Shown one piece after another: positions 18,479 to 27,454 of a DNA stretch of 64,000 nucleotides. The DNA comes from Nocardia veterana NBRC 100344. GTDB lineage: Bacteria > Actinomycetota > Actinomycetes > Mycobacteriales > Mycobacteriaceae. The notes below the pieces were generated by a model. That model did no database searches, had not been told where the DNA came from, and worked only from the letters and a program-made list of their open reading frames with translations. The stretch spans positions 1 to 64,000 of the forward strand of contig NZ_BAGM01000126.1 of assembly GCF_000308855.1 (NCBI RefSeq), given 5' to 3'. Numbering within the stretch: the stretch's first letter is position 1; each line of letters starts with the position of its first letter. Position numbers and translations under genes: made by a program.

Positions 18479-21337
18479 TTGCTCGCCATCCTGCTCGCCC
18501 ATGCCGTAGCCGCTCTGCTCGCACCGCCCGCCGTGCGCGTACTGGGCAGGCGTGGGTTCTACCCGATCGCGCTCGCACCGCTGGCCGGTCTGGTCTGGGT
18601 GATCGCGCGATGGAACAGCGAGGCGGAGATCCGCATCGCCTGGGCCCCGGAGATCCACATGAATCTGGATCTGCGCCTGGACAGCCTCGCCTCGATCATG
18701 TCGGTGCTGGTCCTCGGGGTGGGCGCGCTGGTATTGGCCTACTGCGCCGAATATTTCGACGACGACGACCGCCCGCGACTGGGCATCTTCGCCGGCTACC
18801 TGGTCGCCTTCGCCGGCGCCATGTTCGGCCTCGTGGTCAGCGACAACATGCTGGTGATGTTCACCTTCTGGGAACTCACCACCGTCCTGTCGTTCCTGCT
18901 GGTCGGCCACCACGCCGAACAGAGCACCGGGCGCCGGGCGGCGTTGCAGGCGCTCCTGGTCACCGCCGCGGGCGGGCTCGCGATGCTGGTCGGCCTGGTG
19001 CTGCTCGGACAGCGCTGCGGCAGCTATCTGCTCTCGGATGTGGTGGCCCGAGCCGACCCGCACGATTGGTCGACCGGCGTCGCGGTAGTGCTGGTGCTGA
19101 TCGGCGCGTTGAGCAAATCCGCGATCGTCCCGCTGCATTTCTGGTTGCCGGGCGCGATGATCGCGCCGACGCCGGTCAGCGCGTATCTGCACGCCGCCGC
19201 GATGGTCAAGGCCGGTATCTACCTGGTGGCCCGGCTCGCGCCGGGACTGTCGTCCACCCCGGTGTGGCATCCGATCGTGCTCACCCTCGGCATTCTGTCG
19301 ATGCTGCTCGCCGGCCTGCGATCACTCCAGGTGTACGACCTGAAACTGGTGCTGGCCTTCGGCACCGTCAGCCAACTCGGATTCCTGCTCGTGCTGGTCG
19401 GCACCGGTACCGCACCGGCGGCGCTGGCCGGGGCCGCGCTGCTGGTCGCGCATGCGTTGTTCAAGGGCTGTCTGTTCATGGTCGTCGGCATCATCGATCA
19501 CGGCGCCGGCACCCGGGATCTGCGCCGGCTGTCGGGCATCGGCCGCCGGGCGCCCGTGCTGTGCGGGATCGCCGTGATCGCGGCGCTGAGCATGGCCGCG
19601 ATTCCGCCGCTGTTCGGATTCGTCGGCAAGGAGAGCGCGTTCGCGGCCGAACTCGACGCGGACAATCTGAGCGCCCCGGTGCGGATCGCGGTGATGATCG
19701 GCATCGTGATCGGGTCGATGTTCACCGTCGGCTACAGCACCCGAATGGTGTGGGGCGCCTTCGGCACCAAACGCGCGGCCGAGGGCGTGCCCGAACCGGA
19801 ACGGCCGTGGCATCGCCCGAACGCCCGGTTCCTCGCGCCGCCGGCCGTCCTGGCGGCCTTGTCACTGGTGGCCGGATTCGCCTCGCCGTGGATGGACGAC
19901 CTGCTGGCCCCCTACGCGCGCACGCTCGGGCCGCTGCACGAACATCTGGCGCTGTGGCACGGCTGGGGCACACCGCTCACCCTGACCCTGATCGCGATCG
20001 CCTGCGGTCTGGTGCTGTTCGAAATCCGTGATCGGATCGGCGAATCCGTGCATCCGCGCCTCGGCAACGCCGACCGCGTCTACGACGCCACGCTGCGCAC
20101 GATGGATCAACTGTCCCTGCGCATGACCGGTGCGACCCAGCGCGGTTCGCTGCCCCTGAACCAGGCGTTGATCCTGATCACCGTCGTGGTGCTGCCGCTG
20201 GTCATGCTCTTCGCCGGGGCGCGGTCCCGGATCACGGTGCGCGCCTGGGATTCCGTCTGGCAACTGGTGATCGGGTTGATCATGGCCGCGATGGCGCTGG
20301 GCGCGACGGTGATGCGCAATCGTCTCGCCAGTGTGCTGCTGGTCGGTGTCACCGGCTACGGCTGCGGTGTCATCTTCGCCCTGCACGGTGCGCCCGATCT
20401 CGCGCTGACCCAATTCCTGGTCGAGACACTGACTTTGGTGATCTTCGTACTGGTGCTGCGCAAGTTCTCCGCCGAGATCGAACCCAGCCGCACCGCGGCG
20501 CTGAAGGTGCGGCGGGCGATCCTGGCCGCCGCGGTCGGCGCGGCGGTGGTGATCGTGGCCGCGTTCGCGACCGCCGCCCGCAGCGCCGACCCGATCTGGC
20601 ATCGAATTCCCGCTGCCGCCTACGGTTTCGGCGGCGGGAAGAACGCGGTGAACGTGCTGCTGGTCGATATCCGAGCCTGGGACACATTGGGCGAGATCTC
20701 GGTTCTGGTCGTCGCCGCGACGGGCGTCGCCTCGCTGATGTTCCGCAGCCGCCGGTTCGGCACCCTGCCGCGGGTCTCCGAGGCGCCCGGTTACACACCC
20801 GATCCCGATCGGTCGTACTGGCTGCGTGCCAGTCCCCTGGTGGCGCCGCGGGATCGCTCGATGGTGATGGCGATGACCACCCGCATGCTGTTCCCGACCA
20901 TCATGGTGCTGTCGGCGTACTTTTTCTTCGCCGGTCACAACGCGCCCGGCGGCGGTTTCGCCGGTGGCCTGACCGCCGGACTGGCTCTGGTCCTGCGCTA
21001 TCTCGCCGGCGGACGCTACGAACTGGCCGAAGCGCTTCCGGTCGACGCCGGACATGTGCTGGGCGCCGGGTTGGTGCTGTCGGCCGGCACCGCGACCGGA
21101 TCGCTGCTGCTCGGGGCGCCCCCGCTGTCCTCGGCGATCATCGAGGTCACACTGCCGGTGCTGGGGCACGTCAAATTCGTCACCGCGATGCTGTTCGACC
21201 TGGGTGTGTATCTGATCGTGGTGGGCCTGGTGCTCGATGTGCTGCGCAGCCTGGGCGCCCGCCTGGACACCGAATTCCTCGGCAACTCCGCCACTTCCGG
21301 TCGCGACCGGACCGCTGCGAAGGGAGGGCGGCGATGA
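18479..21337 (+). CDS. mnhA: Mrp Na+/H+ antiporter subunit A, fused A/B form
   Basis: The 952-residue first subunit of the MrpA-G monovalent cation/proton antiporter is related to NuoL/ND5. The proton-path motifs TFWELTTVLSFLLVG, SKSAIVPLHFWLPGAM and SAYLHAAAMVKAGIYL are intact. The last ~150 residues (starting around MTTRMLFPTIMVLSAYFFFAGHNAPGGGFAGGL) are an MnhB domain, so no separate mnhB exists. The start is a TTG with ACGGAG 6 nt upstream. It overlaps mnhC by ATGA and heads an operon of six coupled genes. Confidence 0.95.
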   Translation: MLAILLAHAVAALLAPPAVRVLGRRGFYPIALAPLAGLVWVIARWNSEAEIRIAWAPEIHMNLDLRLDSLASIMSVLVLGVGALVLAYCAEYFDDDDRPRLGIFAGYLVAFAGAMFGLVVSDNMLVMFTFWELTTVLSFLLVGHHAEQSTGRRAALQALLVTAAGGLAMLVGLVLLGQRCGSYLLSDVVARADPHDWSTGVAVVLVLIGALSKSAIVPLHFWLPGAMIAPTPVSAYLHAAAMVKAGIYLVARLAPGLSSTPVWHPIVLTLGILSMLLAGLRSLQVYDLKLVLAFGTVSQLGFLLVLVGTGTAPAALAGAALLVAHALFKGCLFMVVGIIDHGAGTRDLRRLSGIGRRAPVLCGIAVIAALSMAAIPPLFGFVGKESAFAAELDADNLSAPVRIAVMIGIVIGSMFTVGYSTRMVWGAFGTKRAAEGVPEPERPWHRPNARFLAPPAVLAALSLVAGFASPWMDDLLAPYARTLGPLHEHLALWHGWGTPLTLTLIAIACGLVLFEIRDRIGESVHPRLGNADRVYDATLRTMDQLSLRMTGATQRGSLPLNQALILITVVVLPLVMLFAGARSRITVRAWDSVWQLVIGLIMAAMALGATVMRNRLASVLLVGVTGYGCGVIFALHGAPDLALTQFLVETLTLVIFVLVLRKFSAEIEPSRTAALKVRRAILAAAVGAAVVIVAAFATAARSADPIWHRIPAAAYGFGGGKNAVNVLLVDIRAWDTLGEISVLVVAATGVASLMFRSRRFGTLPRVSEAPGYTPDPDRSYWLRASPLVAPRDRSMVMAMTTRMLFPTIMVLSAYFFFAGHNAPGGGFAGGLTAGLALVLRYLAGGRYELAEALPVDAGHVLGAGLVLSAGTATGSLLLGAPPLSSAIIEVTLPVLGHVKFVTAMLFDLGVYLIVVGLVLDVLRSLGARLDTEFLGNSATSGRDRTAAKGGRR

Positions 21338-21717
21338 GCGCGAACATCACCATGCTGGCCCTGATCGGAATCATGGTCGCCTGCGGGGTGTATCTGGTGC
21401 TCGAGCGAGCGGTGTCGAAGATGCTGCTGGGCCTGATTCTTTTCGGCAATGCGGTGAATCTGCTGATCCTGACCATGGGCGGTCCGGACGGGCGACCGCC
21501 GATCCTCGGCGAATCCGATCGCCGACACGATCAACCGGCCGATCCGCTGGCCCAGGCGATGATCCTCACCTCGATCGTCATCACGATGGGCCTGGCCGCT
21601 TTCGTCCTGGCCCTGGCCTATCGGGCCTTCGCCCTGACCACGTCCGAACAGGTCGAGGACGACCCCGAGGACGTGAAGGTCGCCGCGCAGCGGGAAGGCG
21701 AGGACCCCGAACAATGA
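21334..21717 (+). CDS. mnhC: Mrp antiporter subunit C
   Basis: The 127-residue NuoK-like subunit has three TM helices. The typical GLILFGNAVNLLILTMGG and DPLAQAMILTSIVITMGLAAF segments are present; the latter contains residues of the proton relay in this family. The C-terminal 25 residues are acidic and cytosolic. It has ATGA overlaps with mnhA upstream and mnhD downstream. Confidence 0.95.
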   Translation: MSANITMLALIGIMVACGVYLVLERAVSKMLLGLILFGNAVNLLILTMGGPDGRPPILGESDRRHDQPADPLAQAMILTSIVITMGLAAFVLALAYRAFALTTSEQVEDDPEDVKVAAQREGEDPEQ

Positions 21718-23330
21718 GCCTGTCCCCCGGGCTGTTGCCCGCGCTGTGCCCGCTACCGGTGTTGATCCCGCTGCTGACCGCGGCCGCGACCTTGATCGTG
21801 GGCCGCAAACCGCGGGTGCAGCAGGCGATTTCAGTGGCGGCGCTGACGGCCGTGGTCGCGGTCTCGGCACTGTTGCTGTATCTGGCCGACCGGGACGGAA
21901 TGGGCGCGGTGCAGGTGGGACGCTGGCACACCCCGATCGGCATCACCCTGGTGGTGGACCGGTTGTCGGCGGGCATGCTGCTGGTGTCGTCGATCGTGCT
22001 GCTCGGGGTGTTGATCTACGCGGTCGGGCAGGGTATCAGCGACGGCACCGAACGCCAGCCGACCTCGATCTTCCAACCCACGTATCTCATTCTGAGCGCG
22101 GGGGTTTCGATCGCCTTTCTGGCGGGCGACCTGTTCAACCTGTTCGTCGGATTCGAGGTGCTGCTGGCCGCGTCGTTCGTCTTGCTGACGCTGGGCGCGA
22201 GCGCCGATCGGGTTCGGGCCGGGGTGTCCTACGTGATGGTGTCGATGGTGTCGTCGCTGATCTTCCTCACCGGCATCGCGCTCGCCTACGCCGCGACCGG
22301 CACCCTGAATCTGGCCGATATGTCGCTGCGCATGGGGGCGGTGCCGCTCGGCGTGCGCGGGGCGATCTGCGCGACGCTGCTGGTGGCCTTCGGCATCAAG
22401 GCGGCGGTGTTCCCGCTGTCGAACTGGCTGCCCGACTCCTATCCGACCGCGCCCGCACCGGTCACGGCCGTCTTCGCGGGTTTGCTGACCAAGGTCGGTG
22501 TATACGCGATCATCCGGGTACACGCGCTGCTGCTGCCGGGTGGGATCTTCGACGGGGTGCTGCTGGTGTGCGGTCTGCTCACCATGGTGATCGGCATCCT
22601 GGGCGCGATCGCGCAGAGCGATATCAAACGTCTGCTGTCGTTCACGTTGGTCAGCCACATCGGATATCTGATGTTCGGCGTCGGGCTGAGCTCGGTCGGC
22701 GGCACCACCGGCACGGTCTTCTATGTGGTGCACCACATTCTGGTGCAGACGACGCTGTTCCTGGTGGTGGGGTTGATCGAACGGCAGGCCGGCTCGGCGT
22801 CGCTGAGCCGGTTGGGCGGACTGCTGGCGGCCAGCCCGGCACTGGCCCTGCTGTTCGGCATTCCGGCGCTGAATCTCGGTGGTATTCCGCCGTTTTCGGG
22901 CTTCATCGGCAAGGTGCGGTTGTTGCAGGCGGGTGCCGCGGACGGCGGCGTCCTGGCCTGGATGCTGATCGCCGGTGCGGTGGTCACCAGCCTGTTGACC
23001 CTGTACGTGATGGCGCGGGTGTGGAGTAAAGCGTTCTGGCGGCCACGAGTTCAGGCCCCCGAGGGTGCGCTCGCCGACGCCGCACCCTCGGCCCTGATCG
23101 ACGAGTCCACCGATGTGCTCTTCGACGATCGCGACGATCCGGGGCGGATGCCGCGGCTGATGGTGGCGCCCACCGTCGCACTGATCGCGGTCGGGCTGGC
23201 GTTGACCGTTTTCGCCGGGCCGATCCTCGGGATCGCGCAGCGCGCCGCCGAGGACCTGGGCACTCCACATCGGTATCTGGAAACCGTCCTGGGGCCGGCG
23301 GATACGTGGCAGTCCGGAGGTGACCGATGA
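21714..23330 (+). CDS. mnhD: Mrp antiporter subunit D
   Basis: The 538-residue NuoN/NuoM-like antiporter subunit has about 14 TM helices. Visible signatures are NLFVGFEVLLAASFVLL, FGIKAAVFPLSNWLPDSYPTA and IKRLLSFTLVSHIGYLMFG. The true start is the ATG that overlaps the mnhC stop; a frame continuing further upstream is antisense-like and out of family. It overlaps mnhE by ATGA. Confidence 0.95.
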   Translation: MSLSPGLLPALCPLPVLIPLLTAAATLIVGRKPRVQQAISVAALTAVVAVSALLLYLADRDGMGAVQVGRWHTPIGITLVVDRLSAGMLLVSSIVLLGVLIYAVGQGISDGTERQPTSIFQPTYLILSAGVSIAFLAGDLFNLFVGFEVLLAASFVLLTLGASADRVRAGVSYVMVSMVSSLIFLTGIALAYAATGTLNLADMSLRMGAVPLGVRGAICATLLVAFGIKAAVFPLSNWLPDSYPTAPAPVTAVFAGLLTKVGVYAIIRVHALLLPGGIFDGVLLVCGLLTMVIGILGAIAQSDIKRLLSFTLVSHIGYLMFGVGLSSVGGTTGTVFYVVHHILVQTTLFLVVGLIERQAGSASLSRLGGLLAASPALALLFGIPALNLGGIPPFSGFIGKVRLLQAGAADGGVLAWMLIAGAVVTSLLTLYVMARVWSKAFWRPRVQAPEGALADAAPSALIDESTDVLFDDRDDPGRMPRLMVAPTVALIAVGLALTVFAGPILGIAQRAAEDLGTPHRYLETVLGPADTWQSGGDR

Positions 23331-23842
23331 CGCGGGAACGACTGGTTCGCATCGGGGTGCTGATCTGGCTGGCGGTGGTCTACACCGCGCTGTGGGGTAA
23401 TGCCAGCATCGCGAATCTGCTCGCGGGCCTGGTGGTCGGAGTGCTGATCATGGTGTTGCTGCCGCTGCCGCGGGTTCCGGTGAACGGAACGCTGCGGGTG
23501 CTGCCGCTCGTCGAATTGGTCCTGGTCACCGCGTATTACGCCATCGAGTCCAGTTTGCAGATCGCCTGGTTCGCGGTGCGCCGGTCCGGAGCGCCGGTCT
23601 CGGGGGTCCTGCGGGTGCGATTGGCGATCGACTCGGACCTGGTACTCGTGTTGTGCGCCGACGTCCTCAATCTGATCCCCGGCACGATGGTGCTGGAGCT
23701 GGACCGTACCTCCGGCGTGGCGTGGGTGCATGTGCTCGACGTCGGCAGCGACGACGCGGTCGAGAAGTTCTACTACACGACGCGACGGTTGGAGGGCCTG
23801 TTGATCCGGGCTTTCGAACGCAAGGCACAGGAGGCGGCGTGA
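23327..23842 (+). CDS. mnhE: Mrp antiporter subunit E
   Basis: The 171-residue MnhE has two or three N-terminal TM segments and a cytosolic domain (NLIPGTMVLELDRTSGVAWVHVLDVG). The C terminus RKAQEAA is encoded by the first part of the 71-bp repeat and recurs at the end of the first downstream mini-ORF; the second ends in the related RKTQEVS. The stop codon overlaps the GTG of the first mini-ORF. Confidence 0.93.
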   Translation: MTRERLVRIGVLIWLAVVYTALWGNASIANLLAGLVVGVLIMVLLPLPRVPVNGTLRVLPLVELVLVTAYYAIESSLQIAWFAVRRSGAPVSGVLRVRLAIDSDLVLVLCADVLNLIPGTMVLELDRTSGVAWVHVLDVGSDDAVEKFYYTTRRLEGLLIRAFERKAQEAA

Positions 23843-23979
23843 ACAACAATCGCGCGGCAGCACACACCGCCGACCGGGTGCGGGTGTCCCGCAAGGCACA
23901 GGAGGCGGCGTGAGCGACAATCGCGCAGCAGCACACACCGCCGACCGGGTGCGGGTGTCCCGCAAGACGCAGGAGGTTT
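23821..23979 (+). repeat. Tandem 71-bp direct repeat between mnhE and mnhF
   Basis: Unit 1 is 23821-23891, unit 2 is 23892-23962, and a partial third copy (CAAGACGCAGGAGG...) leads into mnhF. The two full units differ at only a few bases. Each contains an AGGAGG Shine-Dalgarno sequence and a GTGA stop/start overlap, so the repeat duplicates a translational coupling site rather than a random segment. Confidence 0.93.
23839..23913 (+). CDS. Mini-ORF 1 created by the mnhE-mnhF repeat
   Basis: A 24-codon frame starts at the GTG overlapping the mnhE stop (GTGA), with AGGAGG in place, and ends RKAQEAA, identical to the mnhE C terminus. The peptide is hydrophilic (NNNRAAAHTADRVRV) without TM or motif. 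It probably acts as a translational relay between mnhE and mnhF rather than as a functional peptide, but this is inference. Confidence 0.5.
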   Translation: MNNNRAAAHTADRVRVSRKAQEAA

Positions 23980-23984
23980 CATGA
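23910..23984 (+). CDS. Mini-ORF 2 created by the mnhE-mnhF repeat
   Basis: A second 24-codon frame is nearly identical to mini-ORF 1. It starts at GTG overlapping the stop of the first (GTGA) and ends at a TGA inside the mnhF start (ATGA). Because 75 nt minus a 4-nt overlap equals 71, the repeat period exactly preserves coupling through the array. Confidence 0.5.
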   Translation: MSDNRAAAHTADRVRVSRKTQEVS

Positions 23985-24241
23985 CCGTGGTCGCGATCGT
24001 TGCCGGAGTGCTGCTCGCGGTGGCCGCCGCCTTCACCTCCTATCGGGTGCTGGCCGGTCCGGGCACCCTCGACCGGGTGGTCGGCATCGACTCGCTGGTC
24101 GGCATCGCCGCGGCCGGGCTGGCGGTCTGGGCGGCCTACAGTGACGACACCACGGTGGTTCCGGGCATCGTCGCCCTGGCCCTGGTCGGCTTCCTGGGAT
24201 CGGCCGCGGTGACCAGGTTCCGGGTCCGGGACGACCGATGA
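23981..24241 (+). CDS. mnhF: Mrp antiporter subunit F
   Basis: The 86-residue protein has three TM segments. The family motif is seen in SYRVLAGPGTLDRVVGIDSL, followed by VPGIVALALVGFLGSAAVTRF. It is coupled upstream to mini-ORF 2 and downstream to mnhG by ATGA overlaps. GCAGGAGG lies at good distance from the ATG. Confidence 0.95.
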   Translation: MTVVAIVAGVLLAVAAAFTSYRVLAGPGTLDRVVGIDSLVGIAAAGLAVWAAYSDDTTVVPGIVALALVGFLGSAAVTRFRVRDDR

Positions 24242-24597
24242 GCGGCGCCGTCCACACCGCCCTGGACTGGCTGTCCTATGTGACGATCCTGCTCGGCGCC
24301 TTTCTGGCCGCGACGGCCGCGATCGCGATCGTCCGTTTCCCGGATACCCTCTCGCGCATGCACGCGGCGACGAAACCGCAGGTGGTCGGGCTGATCCTGA
24401 TGTTGATCGGCTCGGCGATCCAGCTGCGTGGCCACCCCACTGTCTGGATGCTGGTGCTGGTGGGCCTGTTCACGCTGGTCACCGCGCCGGCGATCGCCCA
24501 TCTGCTCGGACGCACCGCCTATCGCGAACAACGCCATCGCGACGGGCTGCTGCTGGTCAACGAGCTGGGCGACGAGGGGATCGACGAGGACGACTGA
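24238..24597 (+). CDS. mnhG: Mrp antiporter subunit G
   Basis: The 119-residue last subunit of the complex has three TM segments and the MnhG signature FPDTLSRMHAATKPQVVGLIL. The acidic tail ends GIDEDD. It closes the operon 6 bp before the convergent PAP2 gene; no clear terminator hairpin separates them. Confidence 0.95.
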   Translation: MSGAVHTALDWLSYVTILLGAFLAATAAIAIVRFPDTLSRMHAATKPQVVGLILMLIGSAIQLRGHPTVWMLVLVGLFTLVTAPAIAHLLGRTAYREQRHRDGLLLVNELGDEGIDEDD

Positions 24598-24603
24598 TCC
24601 GCG

Positions 24604-25956
24604 TCATACCGCGACTCGGGCTCGGTCCACACTCGCGGTCGGCCGCGCGAACCACATCCGATGGAAGGCCCGGACGAATCCCGCGAACGTGCCGAGGACG
24701 ATGATGCCGGCGGGCACCGGATGGTCGGCGGCCCACACCGCCAGATAGCGGTACGCCAGCAGCAGCCCGGTCAGCAGCGCGAATCCGGCGCCGACCAGGG
24801 CGATCCGGGCTCGATCCCAGCCACGCTCCGGAGCGCGCAGCGCCGATTCGACGGTCATCGCCAGCACCGCACCGGCGAGCAGATCGGCGCCGTAGTGGTA
24901 GCCGAAGCCGAGGGTGGCCGACAGCGTGGCGACGAGCCAGAATGCGCCGGCCCAGCGGATCCACCGGGGCGCCGGGGCGCCGTGGTTGTCGCGGCGGGTG
25001 TGCAGGAAGATCGCGGTCGCCCACGCGGTGTGCATCGACGGCATGCAGTTGCGGGGGGTGTAGCGATCGAACGGCAGCGGCTCGGGCAGGCGGTCGACCG
25101 GCGGGACGGTATGCGGCCAGTAGTCGCCCACCTGCAGGCCGTGCCCGTCCGGACCGTAGGCGAACATCGGCCCGACCACCGGGAAGATCAGGTATACGAC
25201 CGGGCCCACCAGCCCGAGTACCAGAAAGGTTCGCACCAGATAGTGCCCGGGCCACGCGCCGGTGGACACCACCCGGCGTAACTGCCAGACGGCCACGACC
25301 ATCGCCGCGACCGGCAATTCGATGTACACCCAGTGCAATACGGCGTACCCGCCGGGGCCGAGCGCCTCGACGAGGCGTCCCATCACCCATGCGGGTTCGC
25401 CGAAGGCATGGTCGGCGAGGACGACGTACCGGTCCCACACGTTCGGTCCGGCGAGCACGGTGAAGTGCAACCACACGTCGCCGACCTTGGTGGCGATGAT
25501 CAGCAGCGCGCCCAGGGCCGCCGCGTGCAGCGCATTGCGTTTGTCGGTGCCCTCCCAGCCGAGCCAGGCCACCAGAACCAGGCCGACAAGCGCGATAACC
25601 GCGCCGTTTCCACTGGTCAGCGCCCCGCCGAGCGAAAGCCTGATCCCCGCGCAGACCGCATCCACGACAACCGCCGCACCGACGGTGAATAATCGTCGTC
25701 GCCACGAGAGTCCGACCAGAGCCAATGCCAGCCCCGCCCACGGCACCGACACCGAATGCGGTGTGCCCGCGAAATCGGACCAGAGACTGCGCAGGGGCCC
25801 CTCGAATCCGTTGCGCCAGGCCGCGATCTGCAAGCCGATCAGCAGGAGCGTGACACCGCCGATCAGCGCCCACGCCCACAGCTGCGGCGACCCCGTCCGG
25901 AACCGTTTCCGGCGAGCCTCACCGCCGAAGTCGGAACGCGGATCGTCGAGCAGCAC
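24604..25956 (-). CDS. PAP2-superfamily membrane phosphatase
   Basis: The 450-residue polytopic protein has about 11 TM segments. Conserved PAP2/IPT1-type motifs lie in the second half: NCMPSMHTAWATAIF and GFGYHYGADLLAGAV, supplying the catalytic His and Asp. Enzymes of this type hydrolyse or transfer lipid phosphate groups (phosphatidate, polyprenyl-PP, inositol-phosphate lipids); substrate unknown. Monocistronic and convergent with mnhG. Confidence 0.85.
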   Translation of the reverse strand: MLLDDPRSDFGGEARRKRFRTGSPQLWAWALIGGVTLLLIGLQIAAWRNGFEGPLRSLWSDFAGTPHSVSVPWAGLALALVGLSWRRRLFTVGAAVVVDAVCAGIRLSLGGALTSGNGAVIALVGLVLVAWLGWEGTDKRNALHAAALGALLIIATKVGDVWLHFTVLAGPNVWDRYVVLADHAFGEPAWVMGRLVEALGPGGYAVLHWVYIELPVAAMVVAVWQLRRVVSTGAWPGHYLVRTFLVLGLVGPVVYLIFPVVGPMFAYGPDGHGLQVGDYWPHTVPPVDRLPEPLPFDRYTPRNCMPSMHTAWATAIFLHTRRDNHGAPAPRWIRWAGAFWLVATLSATLGFGYHYGADLLAGAVLAMTVESALRAPERGWDRARIALVGAGFALLTGLLLAYRYLAVWAADHPVPAGIIVLGTFAGFVRAFHRMWFARPTASVDRARVAV

Positions 25957-26134
25957 CCGACCATCGTAAACAGCCGATGAACGCCGCCCGGCGGCCAGCG
26001 GAAGCTCGGACGACGGATGTGATCTGCGCCATGACCGCGTCGCGTCCGCTCACGCCACCGAATCGGCCCGCATCCGGTCCCCTCGCAACCCTTTCGTAAG
26101 CGAATGCCAATGGCGCGCTGACACAGTCGTCCGC

Positions 26135-26437
26135 ATGTTCAACTGGTATGTAGCCCTGCTCGCGATCAGCGGGATCACGATGATCGCCATGGCATCGGTG
26201 CGGACCGGGCAGAGCAGTGGCTCCCGCTCCCTCAACGCCATCTTCGGCACCGTCTACCTCTGCTACGCCGGCTATCTCGCCTTCCTGTTCGACGGCGGGT
26301 CCTATCTGATCTTCTTCCACGCGTTTCTCCTCCCCGTGGTGATGGTGGTCAACTTCTTCCGCAACCGGCCACCTCGCCCGAAACTCACCGCGACCCAGAA
26401 GGCCTGGCGCGAGTACCAGAATTCGTCGCATCGATAG
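26135..26437 (+). CDS. Small three-TM hypothetical membrane protein
   Basis: The 100-residue protein has hydrophobic helices about 4-22, 37-55 and 58-78, then a basic tail (RPPRPKLTATQKAWREYQ). CACAGT plus 7 nt precedes the ATG, a weak leaderless promoter. No family recognised. Confidence 0.7.
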   Translation: MFNWYVALLAISGITMIAMASVRTGQSSGSRSLNAIFGTVYLCYAGYLAFLFDGGSYLIFFHAFLLPVVMVVNFFRNRPPRPKLTATQKAWREYQNSSHR

Positions 26438-26546
26438 CGCGCCGCGGGCACCGATACCCGGCTCGGTTCGGCGGATCCGAATTTCGTTGCCGCCATGCGG
26501 AACCGACCTCCTCGACGGGAGCGCGCTCACCGGCCAGACTGCAGGT

Positions 26547-27323
26547 ATGGGTGAATACATCGACGCCGCCGGACTGCGCACCTACTACGAGGTGCACGGC
26601 GACGGGGAGCCGGTGGTGCTGCTGCACGGCGGCCTCGCCACGGCCGATTCGTGGGCTCGGCAGGTGCCCGAACTGTCCCGGCACTACCGGGTCTACGTAC
26701 CCGAACGCCGCGGGCACGGCCGCACACCGGATGTGGCGGGCCCGATCACCTATGCGGCGATGGCGACGGATACCGCGGCCTGGCTCGATGCCCTGTCGTT
26801 GCGCGATGTCCGCCTGATCGGGTGGAGCGACGGCGGTGCGGTCGCGGCTCTGGTCGCGATCAGTCGGCCGGACCTGGTGCGCAAACTGGTGATCATCGGT
26901 CAGTATCTGTCGCTGGACGGCGAATGGCCCTCGTCGCGAGCGGCCTTGGACGGATTCGCCGACGATCCCGGCACGCGCACGATGTTCGAGAACCTGCACG
27001 CGCCGCTGTCGCCGGACGGCCCGGAGCACTTCCCGGTGGTCTACGACAAGATGATGGCGTTGTGGCGTGACGAGCCGCAGATCCCGCTCGCGGAGATAGC
27101 GAAAATCGTTGCGCCGACACTGATCATGCAGGGCGACGGCGATTGGGTGCGGGTCGAGCACAGCGCCGAGCTGGCCCGGACCATTTCGGACGCCCAGCTC
27201 GCCGTCGTCCCCGGAACCTCGCACGCGCTGCCGCTGGAAAAGCCCGGGCTTGTCAACACCCTGCTGCTGGACTTCCTGACCGACGAGCAGATCACCCGCA
27301 TGCTGCCGGTCGGGCACGACTGA
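26547..27323 (+). CDS. Alpha/beta-fold hydrolase
   Basis: The 258-residue enzyme has oxyanion-hole motif VVLLHGGLAT, nucleophile elbow GWSDGG (Ser about 93), an acid in MQGDGDWVRV and a catalytic His in VPGTSHALPL. The 3-oxoadipate enol-lactonase/haloperoxidase-like group is closest by pattern; the substrate cannot be told. The start is the ATG giving MGEYIDAAGLRTYYEVHG, preceded by GCAGG. Confidence 0.85.
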   Translation: MGEYIDAAGLRTYYEVHGDGEPVVLLHGGLATADSWARQVPELSRHYRVYVPERRGHGRTPDVAGPITYAAMATDTAAWLDALSLRDVRLIGWSDGGAVAALVAISRPDLVRKLVIIGQYLSLDGEWPSSRAALDGFADDPGTRTMFENLHAPLSPDGPEHFPVVYDKMMALWRDEPQIPLAEIAKIVAPTLIMQGDGDWVRVEHSAELARTISDAQLAVVPGTSHALPLEKPGLVNTLLLDFLTDEQITRMLPVGHD

Positions 27324-27454
27324 GGCACATGCTCAGGCGGGCGGCTGCGGCGCGGGGAAGTGGAACGGGCCGATCGGATCCGGTCGCCGCCCCGGTGCGG
27401 CCGCGTTCCCCGCCCGCCGAACCACCGAACCCCGCGGAAGCGGTACGCCGGCCG

